60,000 nucleotides of DNA from Symbiodinium natans (lineage: Eukaryota; Sar; Dinophyceae; Suessiales; Symbiodiniaceae). Below, in pieces: positions 35,349 through 47,166 of the stretch (the first letter of the stretch is position 1; the number at the start of each line of letters is the position of its first letter). The stretch spans positions 131,001 to 191,000 of the forward strand of contig CAJNDS010002186.1 of assembly GCA_905221605.1 (NCBI GenBank). Direction: 5' to 3'. A program made the position numbers and the translations under genes. The notes under the pieces are model-generated. The model was given only the letters and a program-made list of their open reading frames with translations. It did not search any database and was not told where the DNA came from.

Positions 35349-36788
35349 TCATCCGGTACCTTGGCAGATGCTGTTGCTTGCAACTTTCAGCCAGAAAAGG
35401 GCGAATGCCCTGGATCCCTGCTTCCACTCCGGGAATTTGAAGTTCTCGCCAAGCTCTTGCATCATTGTTTTCATTTCTGGCCTGAGGAGCTCATCACTTG
35501 GAGCTTGCTTGCAAGATCTCGCAAGCATGCGCAGACTCAACTAGCTAACTAGCGGTCATCTTAGCATAGTGAATAGTGCTGACAGCCTTGGGGCTGGGCT
35601 TCAGTGATGGACCCAGCATGGCCTTCACACGTTCCTCCATCACGGTGCCCATGGTCGCCTGAGAATTCCGAGTGAATTCACTTCAACTGGGTCTGCAGTG
35701 ACTGCAGTGTCTGTACAAGGCCCTGAGATGCCAAGGCGCGGTTTCCAGTTCCGCGCTTCAAGTCCCACAGTGCTCCGTCGCTGCAGCTACGGTTCGGCTC
35801 GACAGCCAGACAATGTGTCTTCCGCACGCGATCTTGAAGGCCTATGAATTCCTACCCTGCACTCTCTTGGCCCCTTGCTCTGCCTGTCTTTGTGGTCCTT
35901 CCTATGCTTCTGGGCCAGAGCCAACTTCAACAGAAATACGAGATCCTCGACCACGTGCACAGCACACTCAAAAGGCCCAGGTGACTGGCTGCCGCATGCT
36001 GCCTCTTTACGATGCGAACACGCGGTTTATGGTGCTGCGGTCTGTGGTGCAGACACAGCACATTCGATGATCGACGCTGCGTTGCTTAGTCAGCAGATCT
36101 TGCAGATCTCTACCTGCAATGGATCTGCTGGACAAGATAGGGCTTCAAATGGGATCAAGTCGCGACAAGCCAAATGCCTGACAAGACCGTGCCGACGCGA
36201 ACAACAGCAAAGCAGCGCACCTGCATTGCCAGGCACACTGAGGGGCTCCGGCCGCAGATCTGCCGCACAGCGGAAAGTGGACAGGTCCTGGACGGGTCCT
36301 GCCAAATTCGCCGAGCGGCTTCCTCCCCGGTTCCACTAAGTCACTCGAGGCTGCCCCGCGAGCCCAAAACTCACGAGCAAAACGACAAGTTGAAAGCCAG
36401 TGGGAGCCTCATGAGCGACGCCGCGGCATGAGCTCATGCCAAGGGAAACAAGCGCACGTTCTCGGGCTTGATCCTGGGCAGGCAACTTCAGCAATGCAAA
36501 CGTAAAGCTTTCTCAGACTCCACCGCATCCAAGGGACTTCAGAGCCTTGCCAGGAGCCACCTGCACTTGGTACCTCTTCTCTTTCACAGAGCGTGACGAA
36601 TCGTCCGACATCTGATACGACTGGACCTCTGCTTCTCCTCATCAAACTCCGTGACCTAAAAGTCGGAAAACAGGGATTATAACATGTTCGTGCGAAAACT
36701 AAGATCATACCTCGCACAGATTGTAATTCATCTTGTAGCCCGCCTTGCCGTTTTTCTCGTTCCACTCTTCGGCTTGTAGGCCCTGCAC
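35349..36788 (-). CDS. Glu/Lys-rich protein, several exons, unidentified
   Basis: Minus-strand exons: 36788-36711 (VQGLQAEEWNEKNGKAGYKM, 26 codons, AG|G to GT), 36655-36627 (VTEFDEEKQ), then an in-phase continuation near 36570 (RYQVQVAPGKALKSLG). Lower down: about 35810-35690 (GALWDLKRGTGNRALASQ; GLVQTLQSLQTQLK), 35661-35590 (ATMGTVMEERVKAMLGPSLK) and 35500-35410 (RPEMKTMMQELGENFKFPEW). All look coding and mostly soluble or coiled-coil. Whether this is one gene or two is unsure; the join between 35690 and 35661 does not keep phase in my reading. Confidence 0.48.
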
Positions 36789-37127
36789 CTCTTGAGCCAC
36801 ATTGACCAAATCAGCGCCTACCGGTAAGAGATGTGCTATCCACCCTCATCTGCCCAGATGCCCTACAGATGCCCTGCTGTGCACCAACTATTGCCACACG
36901 TATGAACACCACGGCACCGCCACGATGGTGCCGACAGTGAGCCGCGCTTGGGAAGGCTGGCGGAGGTCCCAGCGCTGGGCCTCTGCGAGGCTTGGGGTGA
37001 GGCTCGGGGTGGGGCGCGGTGGTTGTCAAGATTGTCTCAGATTTTCTCAGAGTTGTCTTCAACGGCATTCTCCGTCACTGCGGCCCGACTCGCCCGACTG
37101 CAGCCTTCTTTCATGCAGCAAGCTTTA

Positions 37128-37191
37128 CATATATATATATATATATATATATATCAATAAATAACTAAAATATATATATATATATATATAT
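37128..37191. repeat. (TA)n in two blocks
   Basis: Two TA runs separated by CAATAAATAACTAAAA. The rest of 37.2-38.9 kb holds only a weak candidate exon. Confidence 0.9.
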
Positions 37192-37339
37192 GAGTATAGC
37201 GAAATATTGTGATGCCGCGAAGCATACTCCGCACTCCCCTCGGATCTGCGCGCCTCCTCCTCTGCCTCTGAAAAGACAAAAGCTTCAACGCGGGGGAGGT
37301 CTTGTGTGTGTGTGTATGGATTGCCTTACGTGGGCATGC

Positions 37340-37545
37340 AGTGGGGTCATTGATGGTTTTTGGCAACCTCATGGACTACCTCTGCAGGACACTGCCCCCA
37401 GAAACATGATTCGCTTTGTTGTTTCCCAGCTCTCACTGCGCAATTTGCAACCAGTTTTGAAGTTTCTGTGGGAGTTGAGAAGGTTCTCGGATTCCTGGCT
37501 TCAACTGCTTGAATGCAGAATGCCTTAGAGGACAGGCCGTAGAGT
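37340..37545 (-). CDS. Candidate exon, unidentified
   Basis: Minus-strand stretch without ATG, reading AVEARNPRTFSTPTETSKLV then ANCAVRAGKQQSESC. A neighbouring minus stretch at 37600-37690 reads EASFERRRSPDSPLSCSLDE. Weak evidence, composition only. Confidence 0.18.
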
Positions 37546-38892
37546 CTTAGAGGCGCTTTGTCGGACCCTGTTCAGGTCTTGCAACACTGCTACGGAAACT
37601 ACGGAACTCTAAGGTCTTCGTCGAGGGAACAGCTCAGGGGGCTGTCGGGGCTTCTACGACGTTCAAAGCTGGCCTCTCGCAGACAAAGACATTCCCCAGT
37701 CACCTCAGCAAAGTCGCAGTGTATGTACGTGGCTACAACCGCAGAAAACTGACACCACGGCAAACTAAGCCGATTGCATCATCGAAATCTACGACTTGTG
37801 CCTCAACCCACCTGCAGCTCTACACAAAGAGAACGAAGATCGAAGCTGTGTTCTCAAAAAGCGCCCTGATGAGTGGCTCGCGGCTCCTCCTTGCCCTTGT
37901 CACAGACCTGCATGTCGCCAGTCAAAAGGGGCGACATGTACACGCACTGTACACGCAAAACATTGCCCCGTCATACCACTCACCTGCAGACTGAGAAGCT
38001 GGAGCCTGAGGCAAGCGCTTTGGATGGGTGGCACATCTGGGGAGTCTGAGGTTTCTGGGATTCCTCTGGGCACATGTAAGAGCAAGACAGGTTCGCAGCT
38101 TTCAGCGACAGCTGCCTGTAAGGGTATTGCTACTTGAGGGGTCTCTCTACTTGATTTAGGGCAGAAGTCGAACACTTGCGCATCTTTCTGCGTCGGCCAT
38201 TGTCAGCCTCTCTCCAATCTGAACCACATATCTCCGCTTCGAGATGTCGAATCTGGCACGAGTCTGTGCACGAATCATAAGACTGCTGCCAACGTCTGAA
38301 CTGAATCCAGCAACTCTCCTGCTCACTTTAACCTGAACTCAACCTAGCAGCGACTGGAGAGCTGTGCACCAAAGCACTTTCGGCCGGAAACACGCACACA
38401 TGGCAAGTTTGCCTTTCCACCACACCTTCCAAGCCATTGTTCTCTTGCCTCAACCAAGGCTTTACAAACCCGAAACACGAAGTCACAAAGAGAGTGTATT
38501 GGCACATCGTGCCGGCTCATTCAAACGCCCTGCTGCGCAACAAGAGCAGAGGAGGCTCTTAAGGCCTGAGGGCGCGGCGCACCCTGCAGGCCGCGCACAC
38601 GCACACGCACGCCAGGCCTGAGGGGAACCCCAACCCAGACTTCCTTCTCCCGAGTGTCACGAAGCCCGCTGTGCCCAGCGCAGGATTTGCTCATAGTTGT
38701 TCCAGCTCACACTTCCCAAGCACAATCATTCAGGGGGCATGGCATGTGATACCCTTAGCCCTGTAAGGCACGTTGATGTGGGTAGTAGTTACTTAGTAGT
38801 TACCAGGCTGCAGGCGACATCTGCGAAGACGTGTCCACCTCAAGGGGCTCAGCGGACGGACGTATATCATCGAATACGACCAAGGCATCTTG

Positions 38893-40909
38893 TTAATTGG
38901 CACGCATTCTGGCCTGGGCAGCGGCACCTGCAGCTGTCTTCCATCCAGAAAAGGTTGTCAAGACCTCACATTGCAGGATGCCTGGGTATGTAACTGGATG
39001 ATCAGGCATCCCTATACAGAATCATTCTGGAGTGTTTGTAGCTGTTCCCAGCAAGCTAATGCGCATCGCCTGCGTGGAAGACGCATTGGCAGCGGCCATG
39101 ACTTCTGCCCGTGCATCTTTCACAGCCTTGACAGGTCAATGTCACTTTGGGGGCGTTTCGAATGTGTCGATCGCTGCACCTGGCGGCCCACGCTGTCCAG
39201 AACTACAAGCGCGGGAATGCCGGACACCTCAAGGACAGGGGCATAGCGCTTCAGGTTGCTCATACCCCGCAGAGTTTTTTTGACCGAGCCGGGTGCCTGG
39301 AACTGTCGAGACAAGCGGTCCTTTATCTCCTTGCAGTCGTACTTTAGGGCAAGCCAGTCACCTGCACATGGCCATGTGCCTTGTGTCACAGGAGACAGCC
39401 ACATACTTGAAAGATGTGCACAGACGTTCCAAACGTCTTTCTTGCTAAGCAGAACGCCATGCGATTCGTACCTGAGCTGTGAGTTTTGACTTGTGAGAAT
39501 CGAATGCTACCTTAGAAAAGTCCAACTTCGCCCTGAAGTCAGTGAGCTAATAATATGCAGCTGAAGTACATGTACTGCCACATGTCCTTTTCGGAATGAT
39601 CCTTGGTCAATCTTGTAAACGGCTTCTTGGACCTGCTTCTATCATTAATAGCTCCCGCTCCGAGGACAACACGCTTGAGACGAAGATGATTTTCAATGAC
39701 TGCTCGCCTTGAGCCCAGCACATGTCAACAGAAGAAATAAGCAAAAAAACCATGGCTCAGTCACACGAGACGATGCTAAGCCTGGGCGGCGCACCCAGTG
39801 ACTGGAGGGTTTCCTGAGCTCGTAGCGTCTCGTAGTACAGGCATCATTGACGAAAGCCACTGGTCGAGGCAGATGCGAGATACTGCCAGCGAGATACTAC
39901 AGCGCACTACAAAGCGTAGATGAGAATCATTCACGACACCCCTCGCTCGCATGCAACACTGATGATTGCAAGCTACAAGCAACAATCTAGAAACCCCGAA
40001 CAGCTCAGGTTGCGCAGGTCCTTACAGGGCACTGGCCTGCACCTGCTGCATTACACGACTGAACTGAGTCACGCGGCTCCTTCATCGAAGCATTCTAAAC
40101 ACATTGCACTTCTTTTCGCTGTGACGACAGGCATGATCAAGAAGAGTTGGATGACCTGTCTTGCCTGTGTCTTGCTGTACGCGATTGTGATTGTGAGCTT
40201 ATACGAGGGTGCACATCTCTTGGGTCAGTTGCGCAGCGCTCTCTATCTCCTCTCTCCGAAGCACATCATGCAAGCATGCTATACACCCTTTCACGACTGG
40301 GCTCCCATGCAAACCCCCCTAGGAACCGAAGACCGCCTTGCATCCCAGTCACGTAAAACTTCTTCAACATCGGGGTAAAGCCCCTGCGCGAGAAGTTCTG
40401 AACAATCTCTGCCGTTCCAAGACTACGCTATCACGTGCACGTATTAACTCCGCGGCCTGCAAGGTGGGCACCAGTGAGCGCTGAAATAGAAGACAACAAC
40501 GTCTGATGCGGTCAGCTTCTGCCTTACCACACCCAGTTGCAATGGATCATCTCATGCAGGCTCGTTTTATCTGACTTCGCAGCAAGACTTCCTAAACTTC
40601 AAAACTTCACTTAAACTTCGGAGGTCTTCAGACTGACATTGACGTGGCCGCGTGCTGCTTGGACTGCTGCGCATCGAAGTCTTTTCCGCTGCGGTCCACT
40701 AGCTGCAAGCCTGGCAGCAGCAAGCAGCGCATGTCTTGTGGAGAATCTTGTGCAGGTTGTGCACATAGTACGTGCTTGTGGTTGCACTTGAAAGAGAGTG
40801 AAAAACCAGAAAGAGAAACGAGAGAAAGGAGAGAAGAGAGAGAGAGGGGAACACCCTGAGGGTTCGAGGACTTAAGGTCAGGACCATAGCTCTGTACAAG
40901 GGTAGCCAT
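38893..40909 (-). CDS. Single-domain nucleoredoxin-like (tryparedoxin-like) protein
   Basis: Exons on the minus strand: 40909-40885 (MATLVQSY), 40710-40649 (LQLVDRSGKDFDAQQSKQHA), 40518-40457 ([19 protein letters not shown]), 40383-40353 (GFTPMLKKFY), 39707-39673 (EQSLKIIFVSS), about 39601-39564 (DHSEKDMWQYMYF), 39361-39297 (DWLALKYDCKEIKDRLSR), 39227-39180 (VSGIPALVVLDSVGRQ), 39126-39070 (AVKDARAEVMAAANASSTQ) and 38964-38893 (VLTTFSGWKTAAGAAAQA, stop TAA). Active site WCPPC is intact. Order and motifs match the nucleoredoxin fold (FVSSD, WLAL, GIPALVVLD). One small exon between 40353 and 39707 seems to be missing from my model because the phase changes there. Unlike the 14-18 kb gene, the active-site exon is interrupted after CPPC (AG|GC donor) rather than before AHW, so this is an old paralogue. 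Confidence 0.9.
40796..40852. repeat. GA-rich tract
   Basis: Purine-rich run within intron 1 of the nucleoredoxin-like gene. Confidence 0.7.
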
Positions 40910-41096
40910 GGCCGCGTTTGATCACACTGTGGCGGCGCTTTGGCGAGGGTTTGCGGGTGGGGGTCAATGGGTGGGCAGCTTTCTTGCACGTCGTTCCAAG
41001 GTCCAGACGGGTTCTCGCCAAGCTAGGCGCCTTAAGCAGGTTGAAGTGGACAGCCCTGAACCCTTGCCGCCAGCTTGAGATGTGACAAATGAACAG

Positions 41097-41360
41097 TCAG
41101 CATGGTGGATGGCTTGTGTGCGCCCCGGAGAAGGTATAAACGAAAAACCAGGGTGAGCAGCATGCCAGAGCTGCAACTTCATGTTTTTCGGCATGTGCAC
41201 GCTCTTTCCTGCTGCACCCCTCCAGTCGCTGAAACAACTCACATTTCCGTGAGGTATGCATGCTCACAGCGGCATTGGGATTAACGTTGTGTTCACAGTG
41301 TGTCAGTACGTTCAGATATGTTCTCTTCTCATGGTAAGACAGAGCAGCCTTGCACAGCAA
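41097..41360 (-). CDS. Candidate exons, unidentified
   Basis: Minus-strand open stretch with CKAALSYHEKRTYLNVLTHC and LFQRLEGCSRKERAHAEKHE. It lies just upstream of the nucleoredoxin-like start (40909). Composition only; no domain. Confidence 0.22.
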   Translation of the reverse strand: MLCKAALSYHEKRTYLNVLTHCEHNVNPNAAVSMHTSRKCELFQRLEGCSRKERAHAEKHEVAALACCSPWFFVYTFSGAHTSHPPC

Positions 41361-41619
41361 AACGGCAAGTTTCCTTTTGACACTTGCCTGCTGAGCTCAC
41401 TGTCTAAATCATGATCTGCAGCCTCTCTCCGCCTCATCAGCCGTTCATGAGCAAGTCGGCGACAGCTGCCTGCTCAACTCTTTACAGTCTGTTCTCGGAA
41501 GTTCTCGGAAATACTTGCCAGTGTCAGTGCTAGATCATTAAGTCGCTAGTCGGACAACTGCAACCTCACAGAAAACAGGGTCATGCCACATGCAACAAGA
41601 AGACATTGAAACACGTTGC

Positions 41620-42070
41620 TATTAGCCTATTGCAACAACGGACACCGGCCTCAGGGCTGTCCTGAGGCCGTAGACGTGAAGAAACTCGCGGAGGCCTGGC
41701 ACTGGCGTTCCCGAAGCGTCCCCCAGCTCTTCGGGGCAACTGTCCAGATGTCAGGTAAGATTCCTGTGAGGAAGACAGCCGCAGCGTCAGCGCCCTGCAG
41801 TGGAATGGTGTATACTGTGTTTGCATGATTGTACGACAACTTGGATACTCAGACAGCTGAAGCGGCGAGGACTCACTAGGTGATGGGCAGGAAGCCCCCT
41901 GCCCGCAATGCAGCGGGTGAAGCAGGCAAATGCAATGCCCTGCCTGCCAGAAACTGTAAATATGTACACCAAGTAGGAGGCCAAAATTCAAGCGAGGTTC
42001 TCTCTTCTCAGCCGCGTACCACATCAATACTTGCGAATCCTCTTGGAGGCTGCGCAGTGCCACAGCCTTA
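41620..42070 (-). CDS. Candidate exons, unidentified
   Basis: Minus-strand stretch near 42066-41995 reads VALRSLQEDSQVLMWYAAEK, ending in a GA donor. At 41820-41660 another reads GADAAAVFLTGILPDIWTVA. Both look coding; the frame of the second is uncertain because two frames are open. No family recognised. Confidence 0.3.
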
Positions 42071-42379
42071 AACGGTCCTACTTTGCCGAGCTAAGGGGGC
42101 TGGACTTGGGCTAGAGTCAGCACACTGATCATCAGGCAAGAGATGGGATCAAAGGGTCTGCGGAGCCTTCCCACACTCTACAACTGAGAGAAGACATGCC
42201 GAGGCCTTAGTGACATGATCAGAGAAATGGGGAGAATAATGACAGTTCCTGCGCAAACCTCAGTCCCTGGCAGCTCTTAAGAGCATGAAGGTCGCTAGCA
42301 GAAACAGAGGTTCGTCGCCTGCCAGGCGACTCAAGAACCAGTTAAGGGCTGGAGCTGACTGAGCTGACACGTGGAGATT

Positions 42380-43085
42380 TTGTTCAGACTAAATGTGAGC
42401 ATCTTCGCGCCAAAGCCTTCGAAACCTGGATCCTTCTTCAGTAGCTCAGCTCGGTCGGCATCTCCATTAAGGAGGGCCTCGCTTGTGGGAATCGGAGTGA
42501 AGAGTGGCCGAATGGCGCAGGAGAGCGCATGGCAGAGAGGCGCATGGCAGACAGGCGCCTCCAAGTCCCTTCCTTCGCCCTGGCGCTCGCCTCAAATTCT
42601 CTGAGTTCTCTGTCAACTCACCAAAATAACCAAGCCGAAAACAGGCCTAACTTTGCTCATGCTGATGTCTTTGATGCTTGTGTTGTCCTTGTGCTTTGTG
42701 AACCGTCGATGAGGCCAGGGCCGAGCGAAAGGAAGCTTTGCGAAACCCTGGAGAAGGGACTCAATTTCAATGCATTCTCCACGCTTCGTCATTCGAAAGA
42801 ATCCCCTCTGAGATTGGCGCAGCGCCAGGAAGATGACTCTGACGCGGACATGCGTAAGAAGCATAGGTCCTGGACTCACTTAGGGTGCAATGCTTGACTC
42901 TGCATGACTTTGCATAAGCCTCTCCTGTGAGATTTCAGGCGCCCATGGAAGAAGCGTGCTCACCTTGCAACCGGAAACCGTCAACATCGGTCAGCAAGGG
43001 CGACAACCAAGCGTTGGAAGCCAACCTGATGGATATTTCTTTGAGGCGCGCGTTGCGCGCTCCGCGCCATCCGCCTTGAGCCGAG
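42380..43085 (-). CDS. Candidate exons, unidentified
   Basis: Minus-strand stretches: 43085-42965 (NARLKEISIRLASNAWLSPL; TDVDGFRLQ before a GT donor), 42850-42680 (FRMTKRGECIEIESLLQGF) and 42480-42430 (ALLNGDADRAELLKK, clean AG|G to GA exon). The last is the strongest. Unidentified; the grouping is inference. Confidence 0.33.
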
Positions 43086-44429
43086 GAAGCGCCGAAGCAG
43101 CTGTGGCGAAGTTGTGGCCCTGATGCTTGAGGATGTGCTTGTTGCATTCTGGCACATGACATCAACCCTAGCGGCCCACAAGGCCGTGTGTTTCTGCTTA
43201 GCAGGGCACCCTTCGCGTCGCGTGATGCAGAGCTCTAGTCTCTGAACTTCAGCAGCCGTGGCCAAACATAACTCGTTTGAGGCAGTATGTCGCATTCAAT
43301 AGTGGGGTTTGACTCTGTATTGAAGCATCTTGACCTCCTGCTTTGCAATGTCGCAAAACAAAGTGCTGAAGCCAGCAATATTGCCAGGCTTTCTTGGGGG
43401 GGAGGCTTGCAGACTTGCAGCAGTGCGGCATAAGCCATGTGCACAACTCTTGTAGTAACACAACGATCACGGCAGCACTGGCAGAGCCGTCATCTCAATA
43501 TCATTGCTGAGCATTGCTGTGCACTGCTATGCATTGCTGCCCCCTGAAAGACAAGGCAATTGCGTGGCACTGTCATGCTTGGGCCGCTTCAAGCTGGTTT
43601 CCTTGTGATGCATTTTTCCAAATCCCAACAAGAGGCTAGGCTGCCTTATATGCAAGCCACGTCAAGACAGTAATCAATGTATCCTTCCGTGTGCCTAGTG
43701 TATACCCTAGTGTCTCAGGATGTTCCTCGAGACATGCGGTGTTCCACCTGTGTTCAACCGTTCAACCAAGCCCAAGAAGTTGGAACTCTGCCTTTGTCGG
43801 CAGCGGCCGCTGGGGAGCAACGGCTAATCGCGAATGCGAGGCTAACTGCAGCGCGAGCTCTGCAGCCCGAGCTATGACGGCGCTGGGCCTGATGTGCTGC
43901 AACCGACGTGAACACAGAAGGCTCGCTGCAGCTCCGCCCCGTTCAGTAGCAGGCTAGATGCCTTCCTGCGTACAGGAATCATCTATTGCCCACCGCGTGA
44001 ACCTAATCTCAACGCTGCACGCCCAAAAGAGTCCCTTCCGACAATCATGGCCCATGTGGCTCTCGCCTAGAAAGAAGGTTTTTGAGGGCTCGCACCCCTT
44101 CAGAGGCACGATCACGTACTTTCCTAATAGTATGTCTGTGGTATAAAGCATTAACCCGTACAACAAAAAATAGTTGGGTGAGGTGCTACATGGTGCGTTC
44201 TTGCATGTTGCCACATTCCCGACCAACTCCTTGTCCGCAGTGCTCAAGGGCCAAGGACGTTGATTCTTCGAATAGGTGCTCGCTTTCTCGCTTTAACGGG
44301 GCAACTCGGCTATTCATGCGGACTTCAGAGAGTCTCAGTCAGGAGGAGTCTGATAAAAGATAAGATGATAAGGTACCTCACGACAGCAACGTGATGGCCA
44401 GTGGTGCATGATCAGGGACTGGCGTGTGA

Positions 44430-44642
44430 CTGTAGAGGCCAAGATTGGCCTATGGCGCACAGGTTTTTGCATCCAGCGCTTTGCGCAGGTGACAAAGGTC
44501 GGAAGTGACAGGGTTGGCGCCGGTAGATGTACGCATTCTTCTGAATCCCATGGCTTAGCGCAGCGCTCAGCTCATGTTCCTGGCACTCGCACGCCGCCAT
44601 AGCTACTCGCAGGCTTGTGGAATCCTTGCGAATCGCAAGCAT
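44430..44642 (-). CDS. Candidate exon, unidentified
   Basis: Two overlapping minus frames are protein-like: MLAIRKDSTSLRVAMAACEC and, shifted, GFRRMRTSTGANPVTSDLCH. A splice between them is possible. Weak. Confidence 0.2.
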
Positions 44643-45399
44643 CCAGGCGTAGAATATGTAAGCGGCACTTCACTAGTTTCTCTCCTGGCTAGCCTCTTGC
44701 ATCATTCTGCAACCATACGCTTTGAGGGCAACCGTGCCTTCTGAGCTTTGCTGGAACACCCCAGCAACACATGCTTTTGGACAGGCCTAGCCTATTTCTA
44801 CTATGTCCACCGCCATGCCCGCGAGATCACGACATGTGCTACTAAAAGGCTTAAAACGTCGTTCGGCCAACCTGCTCAGGTCATCACCTGGCATCGGCTC
44901 CAGTCTGTTTGCACGTCCAGCAGCACTGATTTCTACCTTTCTGAGCTCTCAGTAAGTCTAATAGTCTCTAAGTCTTTTTCGCATCCGCATCTGCTCCCTA
45001 CTAGCACCGCCCGGTTGCGTAACGTCGCGCTTGTCTTCTGACTCCTGTCAACTACAGCAAGTGTACGCGCCCAACCTCTCCAACAAAAGAACAACTCTCA
45101 AACTCGTCCAGCGCTGGGCTTTCCCATGCTTTCCCGCAATGGCTCCCACATGGCTCCTATCGAAGAATTCGAAGATCCCAAGAGTCCCCAAAAAAGCTCT
45201 TTTCAAACGTTTGAAGGCTGTCCCTGCGCAAGTGCTCCAAAGATCTCTGGCTTACGAACTCTGAACGGACTTTTCGCTTCTCTTCCCTTACAATAATATT
45301 TCTCACAAGCTGAACAAATCACGGTGCCGGCGGACGCTGTGTCCATCCTCTCTGCGTTGAACCACAGACACGGACGAGAACTTGTTCGGGTCGATCTCA

Positions 45400-45762
45400 G
45401 GGGTCAGAACGCAGGTGCCAGCGGCCGCTCACGGCAAAGCAAGCGAAAGTGCTGCATATCATGCCCCCACAGCCTTCTTGCTCTTGGCCTTGTACTCCTT
45501 GTAGTTCGACTGTGCTTTGCCTTGAAAGTTGCAATAACACAATGCAAAGCCCAGCTACTGAGTCCCTGAGTTTGATGGGTGTTGAGCTTTTCAGCTTAAG
45601 CAAAGTCACTCCGCTCCGCCGCTGACTCGAAGTCCTTGATCCGCTCCTGGCTTGTTGTATGCCATTGTATGCCATCGTGGCTCATGGAGAATATGGAGAA
45701 TGCTTCTGCGATCTTCTGTGCTCTTCTGCTTGTTCCAAAAGCGCTTTCTCTTGGAGCACTGC
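45400..45762 (-). CDS. Lys/Glu-rich coiled-coil protein, internal exons
   Basis: Three exons join in phase on the minus strand: 45762-45724 (AVLQEKALLEQAE, GA donor), 45646-45610 (ERIKDFESAAER, GT donor) and 45520-45474 (KAQSNYKEYKAKSKK, GC donor). A fourth candidate near 45400 reads IDPNKFSSVSVVQRREDG. The joined peptide has heptad-like Leu/Ala/Phe spacing. Family unknown. Could be continuous with the candidate at 46.1-46.3 kb. Confidence 0.55.
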
Positions 45763-46079
45763 CTAACCCATCAAGGGCTCCAAGCTTTCACTCAGGCAAG
45801 GTGGGAAGAAACAGACAAGCGATGTGGCAAAGCTGAGAGAGCTGAGGTCCTCATGTTGCCGTCAGACTGCGAAGTAAGGTCTTGTTCTCGGAGTTGTTGG
45901 GTGAATGCTGTTACAACAGAAACAGCGGTCCACAAAGCTTTGACATGCAAGCAGTGTCAGGTATTGATGGGAATGTGTTGAATGCGCCACGGGTGGTGCA
46001 AGCTGCTGTTCGCGCATTCCACAACAATCTGTGCTAACATTAGGGGGCTCTGTGCTGGGGATCTGCGTGGCGTAGGCAA

Positions 46080-46317
46080 CGGCAAGGGGTCCGTCGAAAC
46101 GACCCTCTCGCACGTTTTGGACGATTCCCACCCTGAGCTTTGAAACTCGTGCTTCGTCGTATACTATACATGTAACACGAAAGTATACAAGATCAGTCAC
46201 CAGTGAACCTATGATAAGACCAGTGACCCGTGAAGTTGTGAAACTTGCCGCCTCGTCTATGGAGTCGAAAATGTCAAACTTCACAAGTTTCTCCTCGACA
46301 AGCTTCTTCATGGAGGC
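46080..46317 (-). CDS. Candidate exons, Lys/Asp-rich, unidentified
   Basis: Exon 46317-46252 on the minus strand reads ASMKKLVEEKLVKFDIFDSI and ends with a GC donor; 22 codons in phase. A second open stretch near 46150-46070 reads RVGIVQNVREGRFDGPLAVA. Just upstream, outside the exon, is the GTGCCAACAT decamer array. Confidence 0.42.
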
Positions 46318-46380
46318 CTTGAAATGCAGAAGTTTCCAGAGGTGACACGCTACAGTGCTACAGACCACGTGCCTCTCACA

Positions 46381-46438
46381 GTGCCAACATGTGCCAACAT
46401 GTGCCAACATGTGCCAACATGTGCCAACATGTGCCAAC
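46381..46438. repeat. 10-bp minisatellite GTGCCAACAT
   Basis: Five perfect copies plus a partial sixth, upstream of a minus-strand exon at 46252-46317. Confidence 0.95.
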
Positions 46439-46439
46439 T

Positions 46440-46784
46440 GGGATCCCGGCATCGACATCGGAGAGCAAGGAGAGGCCTCCCACGAGAAAGACCGAGAATT
46501 GGGAGAAATGGCGCGAGAAACGTCAGCAATGCGAAGCGCCTGGCATCGTCCCCGGGAGGGTTACGGCCGGTTCGCGCCCGGACCGCTCTGCCCCTAAGTC
46601 CGGCCCTGCGTCCGGCTCTGCGTCCGGCCCTGCGTCCGGCCCTGCGCCTGCCTCAGCGTACAAGAGAGCGAAACAGAGCGTCCGAGCAGAGCACAAGGAA
46701 AAATTGAGAGGAAGAGAACTGAAGAGAGCTGCTCTTTGCTGGGGCCAGCAACTGGAATCAGCATCGGGGTCGGGGTGCTCATGA
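46440..46784 (+). CDS. Weak plus-strand candidate, Lys/Arg- and Pro/Ala-rich
   Basis: Open frame reading RKTENWEKWREKRQQCEAPG and, after a four-copy 12-bp repeat coding Gly-Pro-Ala-Ser, AYKRAKQSVRAEHKEKLRG. It looks coding but would be the only plus-strand gene; the minus strand is also open across the GC-rich repeat. Treat as doubtful. Confidence 0.18.
   Translation, partial: GIPASTSESKERPPTRKTENWEKWREKRQQCEAPGIVPGRVTAGSRPDRSAPKSGPASGSASGPASGPAPASAYKRAKQSVRAEHKEKLRGRELKRAALCWGQQLESASGSGCS
46599..46646. repeat. 12-bp minisatellite GTCCGGCCCTGC
   Basis: Four copies, one with a C-to-T change. Confidence 0.9.
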
Positions 46785-47105
46785 ACTTTGCACGATCTTT
46801 CGACGTCCTCAGCTTGGCTGGCTGCTCTACCGCAAGTCCACATAGGAGGAAGGCCGTGTCGAAAGCAACGAGAGCTTTGCATTGCCTCTGATCTCAGCCG
46901 GACTAAATCTGCTCACTGCACTCAGTGACCCACCGGTTCTTTCTCACAAACTTTTTGAGAGCCTCTGAACTCAAAAGCTCGCGTTATCACATAAGGCTTA
47001 CAAAGGTTCTGGAACACAGCCAAGCGCAGCCTCTGCTGCCTCCTTCTCTGAAAGGACTGGAGGAGCATTGTCGGGAATGTCTGAAGGCATCATGGCCTGA
47101 TGCCC

Positions 47106-47166
47106 AGCACTCAAGTACTCAAAGCACTCAAAGCACTCAAAGCACTCAAAGCACTCAAAGCACTCA
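47106..47166. repeat. 9-bp minisatellite GCACTCAAA
   Basis: Six to seven tandem copies; codes Ala-Leu-Lys on the plus strand. Confidence 0.9.

Noticed and set aside
36780-36800. TGGCTCAAG, matching the 3' end of the dinoflagellate spliced leader
   Set aside because: Only nine bases match, and they overlap the start of a protein-like exon region; a relic leader insertion would show about 15-22 bases.
39920-40378. Plus-strand 152-codon ORF with a membrane-like segment
   Set aside because: It lies antisense across introns and an exon of the nucleoredoxin-like gene and shows no family features.
46355-46460. Decamer array as a CRISPR-like array
   Set aside because: Repeats are directly tandem without spacers, in nuclear eukaryotic sequence.
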